A stretch of DNA of 45,109 bases from an uncultured Acetobacteraceae bacterium (lineage in GTDB: Bacteria; Pseudomonadota; Alphaproteobacteria; Acetobacterales; Acetobacteraceae), in the NCBI GenBank assembly GCA_937873175.1, contig CALMVT010000071.1, positions 1-45,109 on the forward strand, read 5' to 3'. Shown here in pieces: positions 1 to 8,411 of this stretch. Each line of letters starts with the position of its first letter. Position 1 is the first letter of the stretch. The position numbers were made by a program, and so were the translations under genes. A model generated the notes under the pieces. That model made no database searches and was not told the origin of the DNA. It saw only the letters and a program-made list of their open reading frames with translations.

Positions 1-73
1 CCGCAGAGAAGGTCAGGACAAAACCCGGGGGTGATGAACACCGGACGCGCGTTGCATCAGCCTGTTATAAGGC

Positions 74-796
74 TCAATTATCCGAAGCGAGCTTGCTGAC
101 GGTCGCCGGCATTGCCTGCCAGTTTTCCGGGAACAGCGCCTCCAGGCTGCGCACCTTCGGCAAGTCGTTGTACACGATGTAAGGGGCGTCGGGATGCCGG
201 ACGAGGTAGTCCTGGTGATAAGCCTCGGCCGGGTAGAACGGGACCGCCGGGCCGATGCGGGTGGCGATGGGGCGGCTGAAGGCGTGGGCTGCCTCAAGCT
301 GCGCCACGTAGGCCCGCGCCGTCCGGTCCTGCTCCGGGCCGTCCACGAACAGCTCCGAGCGGTATTGCGTGCCGCGATCCGGACCCTGGCGGTCCACCTG
401 CGTCGGGTCGAGCGCCACCGAAAAGAAGATTTCCAGCAGCTTGCCATAGCTGACGCGGCCCGGGTCGAACGTCACGCGCACCGCCTCTGCATGCCCGGTC
501 GCGCCAGTGCTCACCTGTTCATACTTTGGGTCGGGGACCTGGCCGCCGGCATAGCCGGAAACCGCCTGGTTCACGCCCGCGACATGCTGGAATGCGGCCT
601 GCACACCCCAGAAGCACCCGCCGGCAAACACGGCCGTTTGCAGCCCGGCCCGATCCGACGCGATATCCAGCATCGGCGGCGGCAGTGCCCGAGGCGCGGT
701 CTCCGCGAACGCCGATGGCTGCATCACCCGGAATGACAACGCCAGAGCGGCCGCACCGGCGACAACGACGAGGCCAGGCCTGGAAACACGGATCAT
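74..796 (-). CDS. msrA: Exported peptide-methionine (S)-S-oxide reductase
   Basis: MsrA reduces methionine-S-sulfoxide in oxidised proteins. The catalytic GCFWG motif is visible with Cys61, and a YRS motif follows in the usual MsrA position. The 240-residue protein starts at ATG 796, which places a hydrophobic export signal (about residues 8-31, ending near FAETA) before the MsrA domain, so it probably acts in the periplasm. Longer upstream starts would put an arginine-rich stretch before the signal and are rejected. Cys61 is the only cysteine in the protein, so there is no internal resolving cysteine and an external thiol must recycle it. The gene is monocistronic as far as the window shows, divergent from the aldo/keto reductase. 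Confidence 0.93.
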   Translation of the reverse strand: MIRVSRPGLVVVAGAAALALSFRVMQPSAFAETAPRALPPPMLDIASDRAGLQTAVFAGGCFWGVQAAFQHVAGVNQAVSGYAGGQVPDPKYEQVSTGATGHAEAVRVTFDPGRVSYGKLLEIFFSVALDPTQVDRQGPDRGTQYRSELFVDGPEQDRTARAYVAQLEAAHAFSRPIATRIGPAVPFYPAEAYHQDYLVRHPDAPYIVYNDLPKVRSLEALFPENWQAMPATVSKLASDN

Positions 797-1362
797 AAGG
801 TTGCTTTCGTTCAAGCGGCTTCGGGATGGAACGACAGCGCCGCGCCGTTCATGCCGGTGTGCAGGGCAGCAAGTGCGCAGGATGGAGCACTGATCGGGGA
901 TCAGCGTACGCCGCCGTTGACAGCCAAACACTGCATTCCGTGTCCTTGATGCCTTCACCAAACGCCACTGCGTTCAAACATAATCCGGGGCGTCCAAATT
1001 GCACTGTTCCGACCCACTCGCCATCGTCGTCAGGAGATGGCGGTGGGCGTTCAGATGAGTCCGGCTTGAGACCGCGAGAGCGCCGCTTCACGTTCCGCGC
1101 AGCCGCGCCAAGCGACGCACGCGGCCCAGCGCACCTGGGCTGACCTGGCGATGGCGACGGCTGTGTCGCCTTCCTCGTCATCATGGCAGGGCTCAGTGAG
1201 GCTTGCCGCTCATCAGTGGAAAGCATCTGGCCGGCCAGCACCTTTGGGGGCCTGCTGGATGGAATCAACGTGCTGACCAGCGACGAGGCTGCCCTGCCTG
1301 CGGGCGGCGCCGTGTTCCACGACACCGCCGCCTGGATGCGGCCGGAGTTGGCTGCCATGGCG

Positions 1363-1404
1363 CTAAGCAGGCATTCGTGGCTGATGCCACGAATGCCTGC
1401 TTAG
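1363..1404. repeat. Perfect 18-bp inverted repeat (hairpin)
   Basis: Positions 1363-1380 and 1387-1404 are exact reverse complements (arm ctaagcaggcattcgtgg) with a 6-base loop, ctgatg. There is no T-run on either side, so it does not look like a standard rho-independent terminator. It lies about 120 bases upstream of the aldo/keto reductase start and 17 bases from a second hairpin. It could be an intergenic palindromic repeat or a regulator-binding structure. Confidence 0.8.
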
Positions 1405-1420
1405 GCTATCCCTGTCAGAC

Positions 1421-1465
1421 GCATCATTCTACCTGCTGCGCGTGACACGCTCCGCAGAATGATGC
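1421..1465. repeat. Second inverted repeat upstream of aldo/keto reductase
   Basis: The arms gcatcattct (1421-1430) and agaatgatgc (1456-1465) are perfect reverse complements around a 25-base interior that itself contains a short GC-rich inverted repeat. It ends 57 bases before the aldo/keto reductase start codon, so it could lie in the promoter or the 5' leader of that gene. Confidence 0.7.
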
Positions 1466-1522
1466 TTAGCCGCGGAATAGGCGATGATGCGCCGTGCCGT
1501 TCTGACCCAAGGAGTTTTCAGC

Positions 1523-2503
1523 ATGGATTACGTGAGGCTTGGCTCGACTGGCCTTGAAGTGTCCCGCATCTGCCTCGGCTGCATGACCTATGGGGCATCC
1601 GACCGCGGCAACCACGCCTGGACGGTGGACGAGGCGAGCAGCCGCCTGCTGATCCAGAAAGCGTTCGAGCTGGGCGTCAACTTTCTCGACACGGCCAACG
1701 TTTATTCCGACGGCCATTCCGAGGAAATTGTCGGCCGCGCCGTCCGCGATTTCTCGCGCCGCGAGGATGTCGTGATCGCGACGAAGCTCAACGGCCGCAT
1801 GCGGCCAGGCCCGAACGGCGCCGGCCTGTCGCGCCGGGCGGTGTTCATGGAGATCGACAACAGCCTGCGCCGCCTCGGCACCGATTGGGTGGACCTTTAC
1901 CAGATCCACCGCTGGGACCCGGCCACGCCGATCGAGGAAACGTTGGAAGCGCTGCACGACGTGGTCAAGGCCGGCAAGGCCCGCTACATCGGCGCGTCGT
2001 CGATGCATGCCTGGCAGTTCGCCAAGGCGCTGTTTACGTCGCGCATGCACGGCTGGACCGAGTTCGTCAGCATGCAGGACCACCTCAACCTGCTGAACCG
2101 CGAGGAGGAGCGCGAGATGCTGCCGCTGTGCGCCGACCAGGGCATCGGCGTGCTGCCCTGGAGCCCGCTGGCCCGCGGCCGCCTGACCCGCGATTGGGAC
2201 GAGACCAGCGCCCGGCAGGAGAGCGACATGGTCGGCAAGACGCTTTATGCCGCGAACACCGCGTCCGACCGCGAAGTCGTGCAGCGTGTGGCTGAGATCG
2301 CGGCGCGGCGCGGCGTTTCGCAGGCGCAGGTGGCCCTGGCCTGGGTCGCGCAAAAAAGCGTCGTCACCGCCCCGATCATCGGCGCGTCGAAGCCGCAGCA
2401 CCTGGACGACGCGGCGGCCGCCTTGTCGCTCGCCCTCACGTCGGAGGAGATCGGCATGCTGGAAGCGCCTTACACGCCGCATCCTGTCGTCGGGTTCACG
2501 TAG
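1523..2503 (+). CDS. Aldo/keto reductase
   Basis: A 326-residue NADPH-dependent oxidoreductase of the aldo/keto reductase superfamily with a TIM-barrel fold. The catalytic tetrad is readable as Asp56 and Tyr61 (in LDTANVY), Lys88 (ATKLN) and His129 (YQIHRWD). The start at ATG 1523 is chosen because an AAGGAG ribosome binding site lies at 1509-1514 and MDYVRLG is the normal beginning of the family; an upstream in-frame ATG at 1484 would add 13 atypical residues. The substrate cannot be told from sequence. It converges with a decayed alcohol dehydrogenase only 12 bases downstream. Confidence 0.92.
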   Translation: MDYVRLGSTGLEVSRICLGCMTYGASDRGNHAWTVDEASSRLLIQKAFELGVNFLDTANVYSDGHSEEIVGRAVRDFSRREDVVIATKLNGRMRPGPNGAGLSRRAVFMEIDNSLRRLGTDWVDLYQIHRWDPATPIEETLEALHDVVKAGKARYIGASSMHAWQFAKALFTSRMHGWTEFVSMQDHLNLLNREEEREMLPLCADQGIGVLPWSPLARGRLTRDWDETSARQESDMVGKTLYAANTASDREVVQRVAEIAARRGVSQAQVALAWVAQKSVVTAPIIGASKPQHLDDAAAALSLALTSEEIGMLEAPYTPHPVVGFT

Positions 2504-2515
2504 CGTGTCAGGGGC

Positions 2516-3060
2516 TTACGGGCCACCGCCCATCGTCAGCACCATGCGGAACCGCGCTGCCCCGCTCATCATCCGGGCGTAAGCCTCGGGCGCACGCTCT
2601 AGCGGCATCGTTTCGATCATCGGGCGCACACCGGACATCGCCGAGAACCGCAGCGTATCCTCGCTCTCGATGGACGTGCCCGAGGCATGGCCGACAACGC
2701 TGGCGCTTTGGCCCACCATGACGGTGCTGGAAACCTCGATAAGCTCCGGCGACACCCCGATCGCGACGAGCTTGCCGCGAACGCCCAGGCCCGACAGCAG
2801 TGGGGAAACAGCCTTGCCGCCCGGCACCGTCGCGAGGAGGGCCTGCGCCCCGCCTTTTGTCTGCAACGCCGCGCCTGGGTCGCCGGCGCTGCTGTCGATG
2901 TAGTGGTGCGCGCCGAGCCGGAACGCGAGGCCGTTCTTGTCAGCCCTACCGCCCGATGGCGACCGTTCGGAAGCCCATCTCCGCCGCAAACTGCATGCCG
3001 AGATGGCCCAGCCAGCCCAGAAGCATGAGCGACTTTGCGGGCATAGTCGCCACCTGGACC
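2516..3060 (-). pseudogene. Remnant of zinc-type (MDR) alcohol dehydrogenase
   Basis: The 3' part of a medium-chain dehydrogenase/reductase gene. In one frame (about 3056-2950) the Rossmann segment reads as GWLGHLGMQFAAEMGFRTV, matching the GxGxxG NAD(P)-binding region. The sequence then continues in another frame (about 2948-2519) with the conserved latter part (LGAHHYIDSS, KLVAIGV and a normal C-terminus). A frameshift near 2945-2950 separates the two. No catalytic N-terminal domain with zinc-binding Cys/His residues is found upstream. The gene is therefore both truncated and frameshifted. Alcohol dehydrogenase identity is by family resemblance only. Confidence 0.75.
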
Positions 3061-3383
3061 GGCGCCGGGCGTGGACGTGGCCAGCCCCGCGCCCTGCCGC
3101 CAACAGCGGCCGAAGCCGCACAAACCTCATCAAGAGGGCTCACGCTATGCTTGTCCAGATATAGCTACGCTGCGTTCTGCCGTCCGTCCTAAGCGGCAGC
3201 GTGGAGCCGATGCGCAATGGAACGGAGCGCCATGCCTGCGTCTCTCGCGGCAACGCACCAGCTCTGGCATGGTCCTGTTGTATTCAAGGGAACATGGCCG
3301 GGTCCGCTTCGCGCAGGCTTCTGCCGTGCGCCCTGAGCCGGCTCAATCCCGACGACCCGGCCCGGCAAAGGCCCTGCACCAGT
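3061..3383. other. Gene-free stretch between two remnants
   Basis: 323 bases between the dehydrogenase remnant and the SDR remnant. Frames crossing it have arginine/alanine-rich shadow composition and no recognisable domain. An imperfect inverted repeat (about 3165-3173 with 3196-3204) is the only structure noticed. Confidence 0.4.
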
Positions 3384-3680
3384 TGGGCCGGCCCGTCCAT
3401 CAAGCAATCCGCCACCCGCATCGCCGACTATGACGCAACGGCCGGCGCCCGCCGGGCGCAGACCGAGGCCGGCAACGGCAAGCAGCCCGGCGACCCAGTG
3501 TGCGCCGCCGAGGCCATCATCACCGCCGTTCAATCTCCGGAGCTGCCGCTCCACCTCGTGCTTGGCAAGCCGGCGCTGGAAATCGCCCGTAACAAGCTCG
3601 TCGCGCTGAAAAAGGATTTCGACGCTTGGAAAAGCACCACGCTCAGCAGCGACTTTCCTGAAGGCGGCGCATCGTTTTAA
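3384..3680 (+). pseudogene. C-terminal fragment of a short-chain dehydrogenase (SDR)
   Basis: From about 3384 the translation matches the C-terminal third of classical SDR oxidoreductases: TRIADYDATAG, then KQPGDPVCAAEAIITAV, then LHLVLGKPALEIARNKL, ending in DAWKSTTLSSDFP and a natural stop. The NAD-binding GxxxGxG region and the catalytic Ser-Tyr-Lys segment are absent, and the residues upstream in the same frame do not look like SDR sequence. I read it as a 5'-deleted gene. It lies beside another broken oxidoreductase. Confidence 0.7.
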
Positions 3681-3745
3681 ACAAAAAGGGCAATCCGTGA
3701 AAGTGCGCAGACCGGGCCGCAACGACGTAGCCGCCAGCCGCCCCA

Positions 3746-4756
3746 CTACGGCGGCGGCAGCGGAACCGCGTAAAGATGGAACGGCAGTTTTGGCGGCTGC
3801 TTCTTCAGCTCGGGGTCAAGCAGGTGGCCAAGCTGCCCTTCGGCGACCCAGGCGGTGCTGCCGACCTGCGTCACCGAGACGGGTCCGCCGAAGCCGTCCT
3901 TGATCGTGGTGATCTCGGCCGTTCCGCCCTTGACCGTCACCAGGTCGAGGCTCCCTCCGCCTTCGATCATCAGGAACGTGTCCTTGCCATACCGGCGGAG
4001 GCCGTCCGGCAAGGTGAGCTTGCGCGAGGTTTGCAGCGTTGTCACCTCGCCGGCCCGGCCGTCCGTCACCGCCACCCTGAACAGGCTCCCCGGCGTGAAC
4101 GTGTTGACATAAATGGCGCCGTCGCCGCCGATGGCGATCCCGTCGAGGCCGCCGCCCCCTTTCGGCGCCGCAAACCGCGGATCGCTGGCCCAAACCTCGA
4201 ACGCGCTTTCGCCCGGCCGCAAGCGCAGGATGTGCGGGTTGACCGTGTCCGTGACATAGGCGGAGCCGTCCGGCCCCAGTGCGATGTCGTTGCACAGCGT
4301 CGGGCTGCCGGGCAGCGGCGTGCTGCCCTTGGCCTCCCCGGTCGTGAGGTCAAACGCCTTGAGCGCGCTCCCCTTGGCGTCGCCGGGGCCAGGAACGCCG
4401 AAGCCGGACGTGTCGTTCGAGCACACCAGCAGCGTGTTAGACGCCTCGTCGGCCAGCACGCCGAAGGTCGAGCGGCTTCCATTCGCTCCCGGCTTGATCC
4501 AGGGCTCCGCCTTGTCGGCGCCGGGCTTCACCTTGAAGATACCTCCCTCGGCGAAGCTGCCGACAAATAGCGTCCCGTCCTTTATCGAGCTGAGGCTTTC
4601 CGGGAAGGCGTGATCACCCGGAAGCGCCACTTCGGTCGGCACCGTGGCAGCGGCACCGGCAGTAATCGCGGCCGCCAGCAACGCATAAGCACTGAACGCT
4701 GACCACATGCAGCGCGAACGGTTCCGGCGAGGTTCTTGGGCCAATGTTCCTGACAT
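3746..4756 (-). CDS. Exported SMP-30/gluconolactonase-like beta-propeller protein
   Basis: 336 residues. A hydrophobic export signal (about residues 17-37) is followed by repeated beta-propeller blades with the SMP-30/NHL look: GPDGSAYVTDTVNPHILRL, GLDGIAIGGDGAIYVNTF and TLPDGLRRYG. Such proteins are lactonases or sugar-binding propellers in the periplasm; the reaction here is unknown. The start at 4756 has AAGGGA seven bases upstream; ATG 4708 is an alternative that starts directly at the signal. It follows the aldehyde dehydrogenase by 48 bases on the same strand and is probably the last gene of the DUF2325-ALDH operon. A link to oxidation of an extracytoplasmic alcohol or sugar is inference. 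Confidence 0.8.
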   Translation of the reverse strand: MSGTLAQEPRRNRSRCMWSAFSAYALLAAAITAGAAATVPTEVALPGDHAFPESLSSIKDGTLFVGSFAEGGIFKVKPGADKAEPWIKPGANGSRSTFGVLADEASNTLLVCSNDTSGFGVPGPGDAKGSALKAFDLTTGEAKGSTPLPGSPTLCNDIALGPDGSAYVTDTVNPHILRLRPGESAFEVWASDPRFAAPKGGGGLDGIAIGGDGAIYVNTFTPGSLFRVAVTDGRAGEVTTLQTSRKLTLPDGLRRYGKDTFLMIEGGGSLDLVTVKGGTAEITTIKDGFGGPVSVTQVGSTAWVAEGQLGHLLDPELKKQPPKLPFHLYAVPLPPP

Positions 4757-4804
4757 GACATCATCCCTTGTTCTTATCAGTTTCTGGTCGAGTGGCGCTC
4801 CAAG

Positions 4805-6301
4805 TCAGCCAGTCTTGATCCAGACTGCCTTGACGTTCAAGTACTCCTCGACGTGCTGCTTGCCGCCTTCGCGCCCGTAGCCGCTCATCTTGTAGCCGCC
4901 GAACGGCACCGCCGGGTCCATCGCCTGGTAGCAGTTGACCCAGACCGAGCCGGCCCGCAGGCTGCGCGCCAATTGGTGAGCCTTGCCGACATCCCGGGTC
5001 CACACGCCGCTGCCGAGGCCGAAGTTGGTCTGGTTGGCCCGCTCGATCACCTCGTCCACGTCGGTGAACGGGATGGCCGAGATCACGGGGCCGAAAATTT
5101 CTTCCTGCGCGATCCGCATCTCGTCGCGCACGTCGACGAACACGGTGGGCGGCACGAAAAAGCCCTGCGCCATGGCGCCCTGGGTCAGCCGCTCGCCACC
5201 CGACAACGGCCGCGCCCCTTCCTGCCGGCCAATGGCGAGGTAGCCGGTCACGCGGTCAAGCTGCTCGGGCGAAACCAGCGGGCCGACCTGGGTGTCAGGG
5301 TCGCTGCTGTTGCCGACCCGAAGCGTCTTGCCATAGACGGCGACGCGGGCCGTGAACTCCTCGTAGATTTTTTGCTCCACGAACAGCCGCGTCCCCGCGC
5401 TGCAGATCTGGCCGGAGTTGGCGAACACCGCCATGCCCGCGCCCGGCACCGCGGCGTCCAGGTCGGCATCGGCGAACACCACGTCGGGCGACTTGCCGCC
5501 AAGTTCGAGCGACACCCGCTTCAGGTTCCCCGCTGAAGCCTGGACGATCTTCTGGCCCGTCAAATGCGACCCGGTGAACGCCACCTTGTCCACGTCCGGA
5601 TGGGCCGCAAGCGCCGCGCCCGCGGTTTCCCCGTAGCCCGTCACGACGTTGACTACGCCCGGCGGCACGCCGGCCTCCTGGCACAGCTCGGCCACGCGCA
5701 ACGCGGTCAGCGGCGCTTCCTCCGCCGGCTTGAGCACCACCGTGCAGCCAGTCGCGAGCGCCGGGCCAAGCTTCCAAACCGTCGAGGCCAGCGGCGCGTT
5801 CCACGGGATGATCGCGCCGACCACGCCCACCGGCTCCTTCAGGGTGAAGGAAACGTAGTCGCCCGGCAGCGAGTTCTCGATCGTTTCGCCGTGGATCGCG
5901 GTTGCCTGGCCCGCGTAGAAGCGCAGCATGCCCAGGACGCGCAGCCGGTTGCCCCGCGTGCGGCTGATCGGCGCGCCCATGTCGAGGGTGTCGAGCGCCG
6001 CCAGTTCCTCGAAGTTCTGCTCAACAAGGTCGGCAAGGCGCAGCAGCAGGTTCTGCCGCTCGAACGGCTTGGCTTTGCGCCATGGGCCGTTGAACGCATG
6101 CCGGGCCGCCGCGACCGCGCGGTTGATGTCCTCGGCGTCGCCCTCGGCCACGGAAGCGAGCAGCGCGCCGGTGGACGGGTTCAGCGTGTCAAACGTCTTG
6201 CCCGACACCGCCTCGACCCATTTGCCGTCGATGAGCAGGCGCTTCGGCTTGCCGGTCAGGAACGGGTGGCGGGCGGGGTCCAGCGGGGTGAGAACGTTCA
6301 T
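4805..6301 (-). CDS. NAD(P)-dependent aldehyde dehydrogenase
   Basis: A full-length 498-residue aldehyde dehydrogenase that oxidises an aldehyde to a carboxylate. The oxyanion Asn168 sits in PWNAP, the cofactor-binding Lys191 in VLKPAEEAP, the general base Glu266 in LELGGKS and the catalytic Cys300 in GQICSAG. The turn usually written FTGSTEVG is FTGSHLTG here (242-249), and PWNFP is PWNAP, which may affect cofactor or substrate preference. The start ATG overlaps the stop of the upstream DUF2325 gene (ATGA at 6298-6301), implying translational coupling. Substrate unknown. A decayed second ALDH lies 2 kb upstream. Confidence 0.95.
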   Translation of the reverse strand: MNVLTPLDPARHPFLTGKPKRLLIDGKWVEAVSGKTFDTLNPSTGALLASVAEGDAEDINRAVAAARHAFNGPWRKAKPFERQNLLLRLADLVEQNFEELAALDTLDMGAPISRTRGNRLRVLGMLRFYAGQATAIHGETIENSLPGDYVSFTLKEPVGVVGAIIPWNAPLASTVWKLGPALATGCTVVLKPAEEAPLTALRVAELCQEAGVPPGVVNVVTGYGETAGAALAAHPDVDKVAFTGSHLTGQKIVQASAGNLKRVSLELGGKSPDVVFADADLDAAVPGAGMAVFANSGQICSAGTRLFVEQKIYEEFTARVAVYGKTLRVGNSSDPDTQVGPLVSPEQLDRVTGYLAIGRQEGARPLSGGERLTQGAMAQGFFVPPTVFVDVRDEMRIAQEEIFGPVISAIPFTDVDEVIERANQTNFGLGSGVWTRDVGKAHQLARSLRAGSVWVNCYQAMDPAVPFGGYKMSGYGREGGKQHVEEYLNVKAVWIKTG

Positions 6302-7578
6302 CGCAAGCCTCCTTCGGCGTGTTGAGGACGGTCAGGTTCGCGGCTGCCCGCCGGCTCGGCCAGGGCCGCCAGAAACGAGCCAAGGCCGGCGCTGCGCAGC
6401 GGCAGCCAGGGCTTGCCAAGTTGGCGGCACAGCCGCTTCACCGCAAGTGCCGCGTCATGGCTCACACAATCCACGGGAAACGCCACCCGGTCGGCTTGGC
6501 TGACCAAGCCGGGCAGCAGCGACGGATGGTCGTGCCGCCCGCCGTCATGGCACAGCAGCGCGCCGCCGGCGGCCTCCAGCGCCGTTCGCACCTGCTCCGT
6601 GCAGCCGGGCCGGCCGCCGACGTAAAGGTTGCGCTCGGCGGGCAAGCAAACGGCCGGCTCCGCCGCGTCGGGGGCGTCCTGCTGGTGTTCCAGCGCGGCC
6701 AGCTCCCGCTGCGCCGCCGCACGGGCCGCCTCGGCGTCCCGGGCACGCCGTTCCCAAAACTGGGCCGCGTCCAGGGCGCTGGCCAGGCGCTGCTCGGAAC
6801 GTTCCCGCCGCCCCGTTTCACGGCCGAGGCGGGTTTCGAGGTCGGCCACCAAGTGGCGCAACCCAGCCAGCGCGTCATCGTCGCCCGGGTCCGCCGCGTC
6901 CCGCACTTGCCGCGCCGCCAGCGCGCCGAGACGCCGGATGGTCGCGTCGCGCAAGGTCACGGCCTCATGCAGACGGGCCTGCTGGCGCTCCACCTTGGCG
7001 AGCAGGGCGGCGTTCTCCTCCTCCAGCGCGGTGAGCCGCCGGATGTCCGCCCGGTTCGCGGCGCCGACCAGGTGGGACAGCATGTGCACGTCGCCGAACG
7101 CTTGCCGCAGCCCAGCGCGCCCCACGTCGGGGTGGGTGAGCACCGCCCAATAAGCGCCGGGGATGTCGCCGGCGCGGCGTGCCTCGGCCCAGCCCTGCAT
7201 CGCTGCCGCCTCGCCCCGCAGCCGGGCAAAGCGCTTGATCACTGCCTCGTGCCGGTGGTCGAGCGCCTTCTGCAGCAGCTTGGACGAGGCGTTGTGCCGA
7301 CTGCACAGGCCCACCGCGCGGGCATGCAGGTCGTGGTCGGGGATGTGCGACACCTCGACCGCCATCGCCTTGCTCATCACCCGCCGCAACTCGCCCGTGG
7401 TGAGGCAGGTGCCGATGATCGAGCAATGCACGGAGTCGTTCAGCTCCCACAGCTTGGACCGCTGACGGGGAGGCGCTGAAAGCGGCCCAAACTCGATCCC
7501 ATCCGTCTTTCGGATCGCGCTCGGTGAACTCGGCAGCCGGCCGTTCGCGAACACTGCAGGACCTGTGGCGGCGGTCAT
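6298..7578 (-). CDS. DUF2325 domain protein with coiled coil
   Basis: 426 residues, function unknown. The C-terminal 100 residues are a DUF2325 domain: a YVGGRPGC start, a CHDGGRHDHPSLLPGL segment and a conserved PVDCVSHDAALAVKRLCRQ helix. The middle (about residues 185-310) is rich in Glu/Arg/Leu heptads and is probably a coiled coil. Near the N-terminus Cys/His pairs (HCSIIGTC, LCSRHN) could bind metal or act in redox. The start at ATG 7578 is preferred over the in-frame TTG at 7629, although no strong ribosome binding site is seen. Its stop overlaps the ALDH start, so the two proteins are probably made together. A regulatory or redox-sensing role is only a guess. Confidence 0.85.
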   Translation of the reverse strand: MTAATGPAVFANGRLPSSPSAIRKTDGIEFGPLSAPPRQRSKLWELNDSVHCSIIGTCLTTGELRRVMSKAMAVEVSHIPDHDLHARAVGLCSRHNASSKLLQKALDHRHEAVIKRFARLRGEAAAMQGWAEARRAGDIPGAYWAVLTHPDVGRAGLRQAFGDVHMLSHLVGAANRADIRRLTALEEENAALLAKVERQQARLHEAVTLRDATIRRLGALAARQVRDAADPGDDDALAGLRHLVADLETRLGRETGRRERSEQRLASALDAAQFWERRARDAEAARAAAQRELAALEHQQDAPDAAEPAVCLPAERNLYVGGRPGCTEQVRTALEAAGGALLCHDGGRHDHPSLLPGLVSQADRVAFPVDCVSHDAALAVKRLCRQLGKPWLPLRSAGLGSFLAALAEPAGSREPDRPQHAEGGLR

Positions 7579-7954
7579 GGCAGTTCCGGCGCCGTGCCGT
7601 GTCCGACGCTGCTGAGCTGGCCGCACCAACTGATGAAGCCCATGAGGCGCCTTCCCACGCTATATTCCATTGAACATAGCGGTGTTCGCCGGCGAAAGTC
7701 CAGCGAGACTTGGGGCTGCGATGTGGCCGATTATCGCGCGATGGAACGAGTAGCCAGGGACATCCTGGCCCGGCGCTTGGCCCAGCTAAGGCAGGCCCTT
7801 GCACTAGGGCCGGTCTCAAAGCCCGCCGCTCAGGCGGCGCAGCGCAAGCGCCGGGTCAGAATACCGATGCTGCGCACCTAAGTGTCTGGTCGCAGAACAT
7901 CGTTGGGAGTTCAGGCTGGGTTTGCCGGCCTGATCGGCGGAGGCCGACGCGCTG
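7579..7954. other. Intergenic region upstream of the DUF2325-ALDH operon
   Basis: 376 bases. Holds the likely promoter of the DUF2325 operon and the palindrome at 7660-7679. A short plus-strand frame from ATG 7741 to 7881 (46 residues, Arg/Ala-rich, no ribosome binding site) is not convincing as a gene. Confidence 0.45.
7660..7679. promoter_or_regulatory. 20-bp imperfect palindrome, candidate operator
   Basis: The 10-base half-sites ctatattcca and ttgaacatag agree at 8 of 10 positions as reverse complements, and the element stands out as AT-rich in GC-rich DNA. It lies about 82 bases upstream of the DUF2325 start. On the minus strand it contains a TATAGC hexamer placed 17 bases after GAACAC, a weak sigma70-like pair, so a protein bound here would overlap the -10 region. 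Confidence 0.4.
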
Positions 7955-8407
7955 CTAGTTCAACACGCCCTGCGGGACGTCCGCGCTGTCCGCGGCCTCG
8001 CTCATGGCGGCCAGTTGGTGTGGCGCGACTGAGAATGCCACGTCGAAACCAGAGGGCGCGGAGAGTGTCAGGATCAGGCACCCCGAATGTGCGGCCCGCT
8101 CCACCCGCCATGCGCCGAGTGGCTGGACCACGCGGGCGCCGCGGTTGCCCCGCGCCCGGAGGGCCGCGCGCAGGATGTGGGGGATTGTGAGCAGCAAGGA
8201 GCCGGCAGCATCGAACGGCAGGTCCAAGCGGCGGCGTCGGACGACGCCGTCCTCAAATCCAAGCCGCATCCGGTCGCCGTCCTCGGACACGGTCCAGGAT
8301 GTCAGCCCTTCGACCGCCTCGCAGCATTCCGTCTCGGAAGAATGAACGCGGGGGTCATTCGCCGGCGAAGTTGGCGGCAGGTCGCCCTGCCGCCCAGCAT
8401 TCGGCAC
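7955..8407 (-). CDS. Conserved hypothetical protein
   Basis: A 150-residue protein of unknown function. The body (about residues 45-145) has alternating hydrophobic strands and a helix (LLLTIPHILRAALRARGN), then ARVVQPLGAWRVERA and a strand-rich end with LILTLSAPSGFDVAFSV, which looks like a compact soluble domain; I recall similar short uncharacterised alphaproteobacterial proteins but cannot name a family. Start assigned at GTG 8407, the only plausible in-frame start; the first 30 residues may not be real. The gene begins 5 bases after the stop of the broken aldehyde dehydrogenase on the same strand, so it was probably cotranscribed with it. Confidence 0.55.
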   Translation of the reverse strand: MPNAGRQGDLPPTSPANDPRVHSSETECCEAVEGLTSWTVSEDGDRMRLGFEDGVVRRRRLDLPFDAAGSLLLTIPHILRAALRARGNRGARVVQPLGAWRVERAAHSGCLILTLSAPSGFDVAFSVAPHQLAAMSEAADSADVPQGVLN

Positions 8408-8411
8408 CGGC

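Larger units (their letters stand above)
797..1522. other. Intergenic region between msrA and aldo/keto reductase
   Basis: This 726-base stretch lies between divergently transcribed msrA and the aldo/keto reductase gene. Open frames exist on both strands (for example near 1183-1404 plus) but none has a recognisable domain, a good ribosome binding site or normal amino-acid composition. The right part holds two strong hairpins, listed separately. Confidence 0.5.

Noticed and set aside
849-1358. Long minus-strand open frame upstream of msrA
   Set aside because: Ser/Pro/Arg-rich shadow composition, no ribosome binding site and no recognisable domain.
2945-3143. Zinc-dehydrogenase remnant as an intact small dehydrogenase
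   Set aside because: Rossmann motif and C-terminal part are in different frames and the catalytic domain is missing.
3189-3746. Minus-strand open frame opposite the SDR fragment
   Set aside because: No family resemblance, whereas the plus strand has a clear SDR C-terminus.
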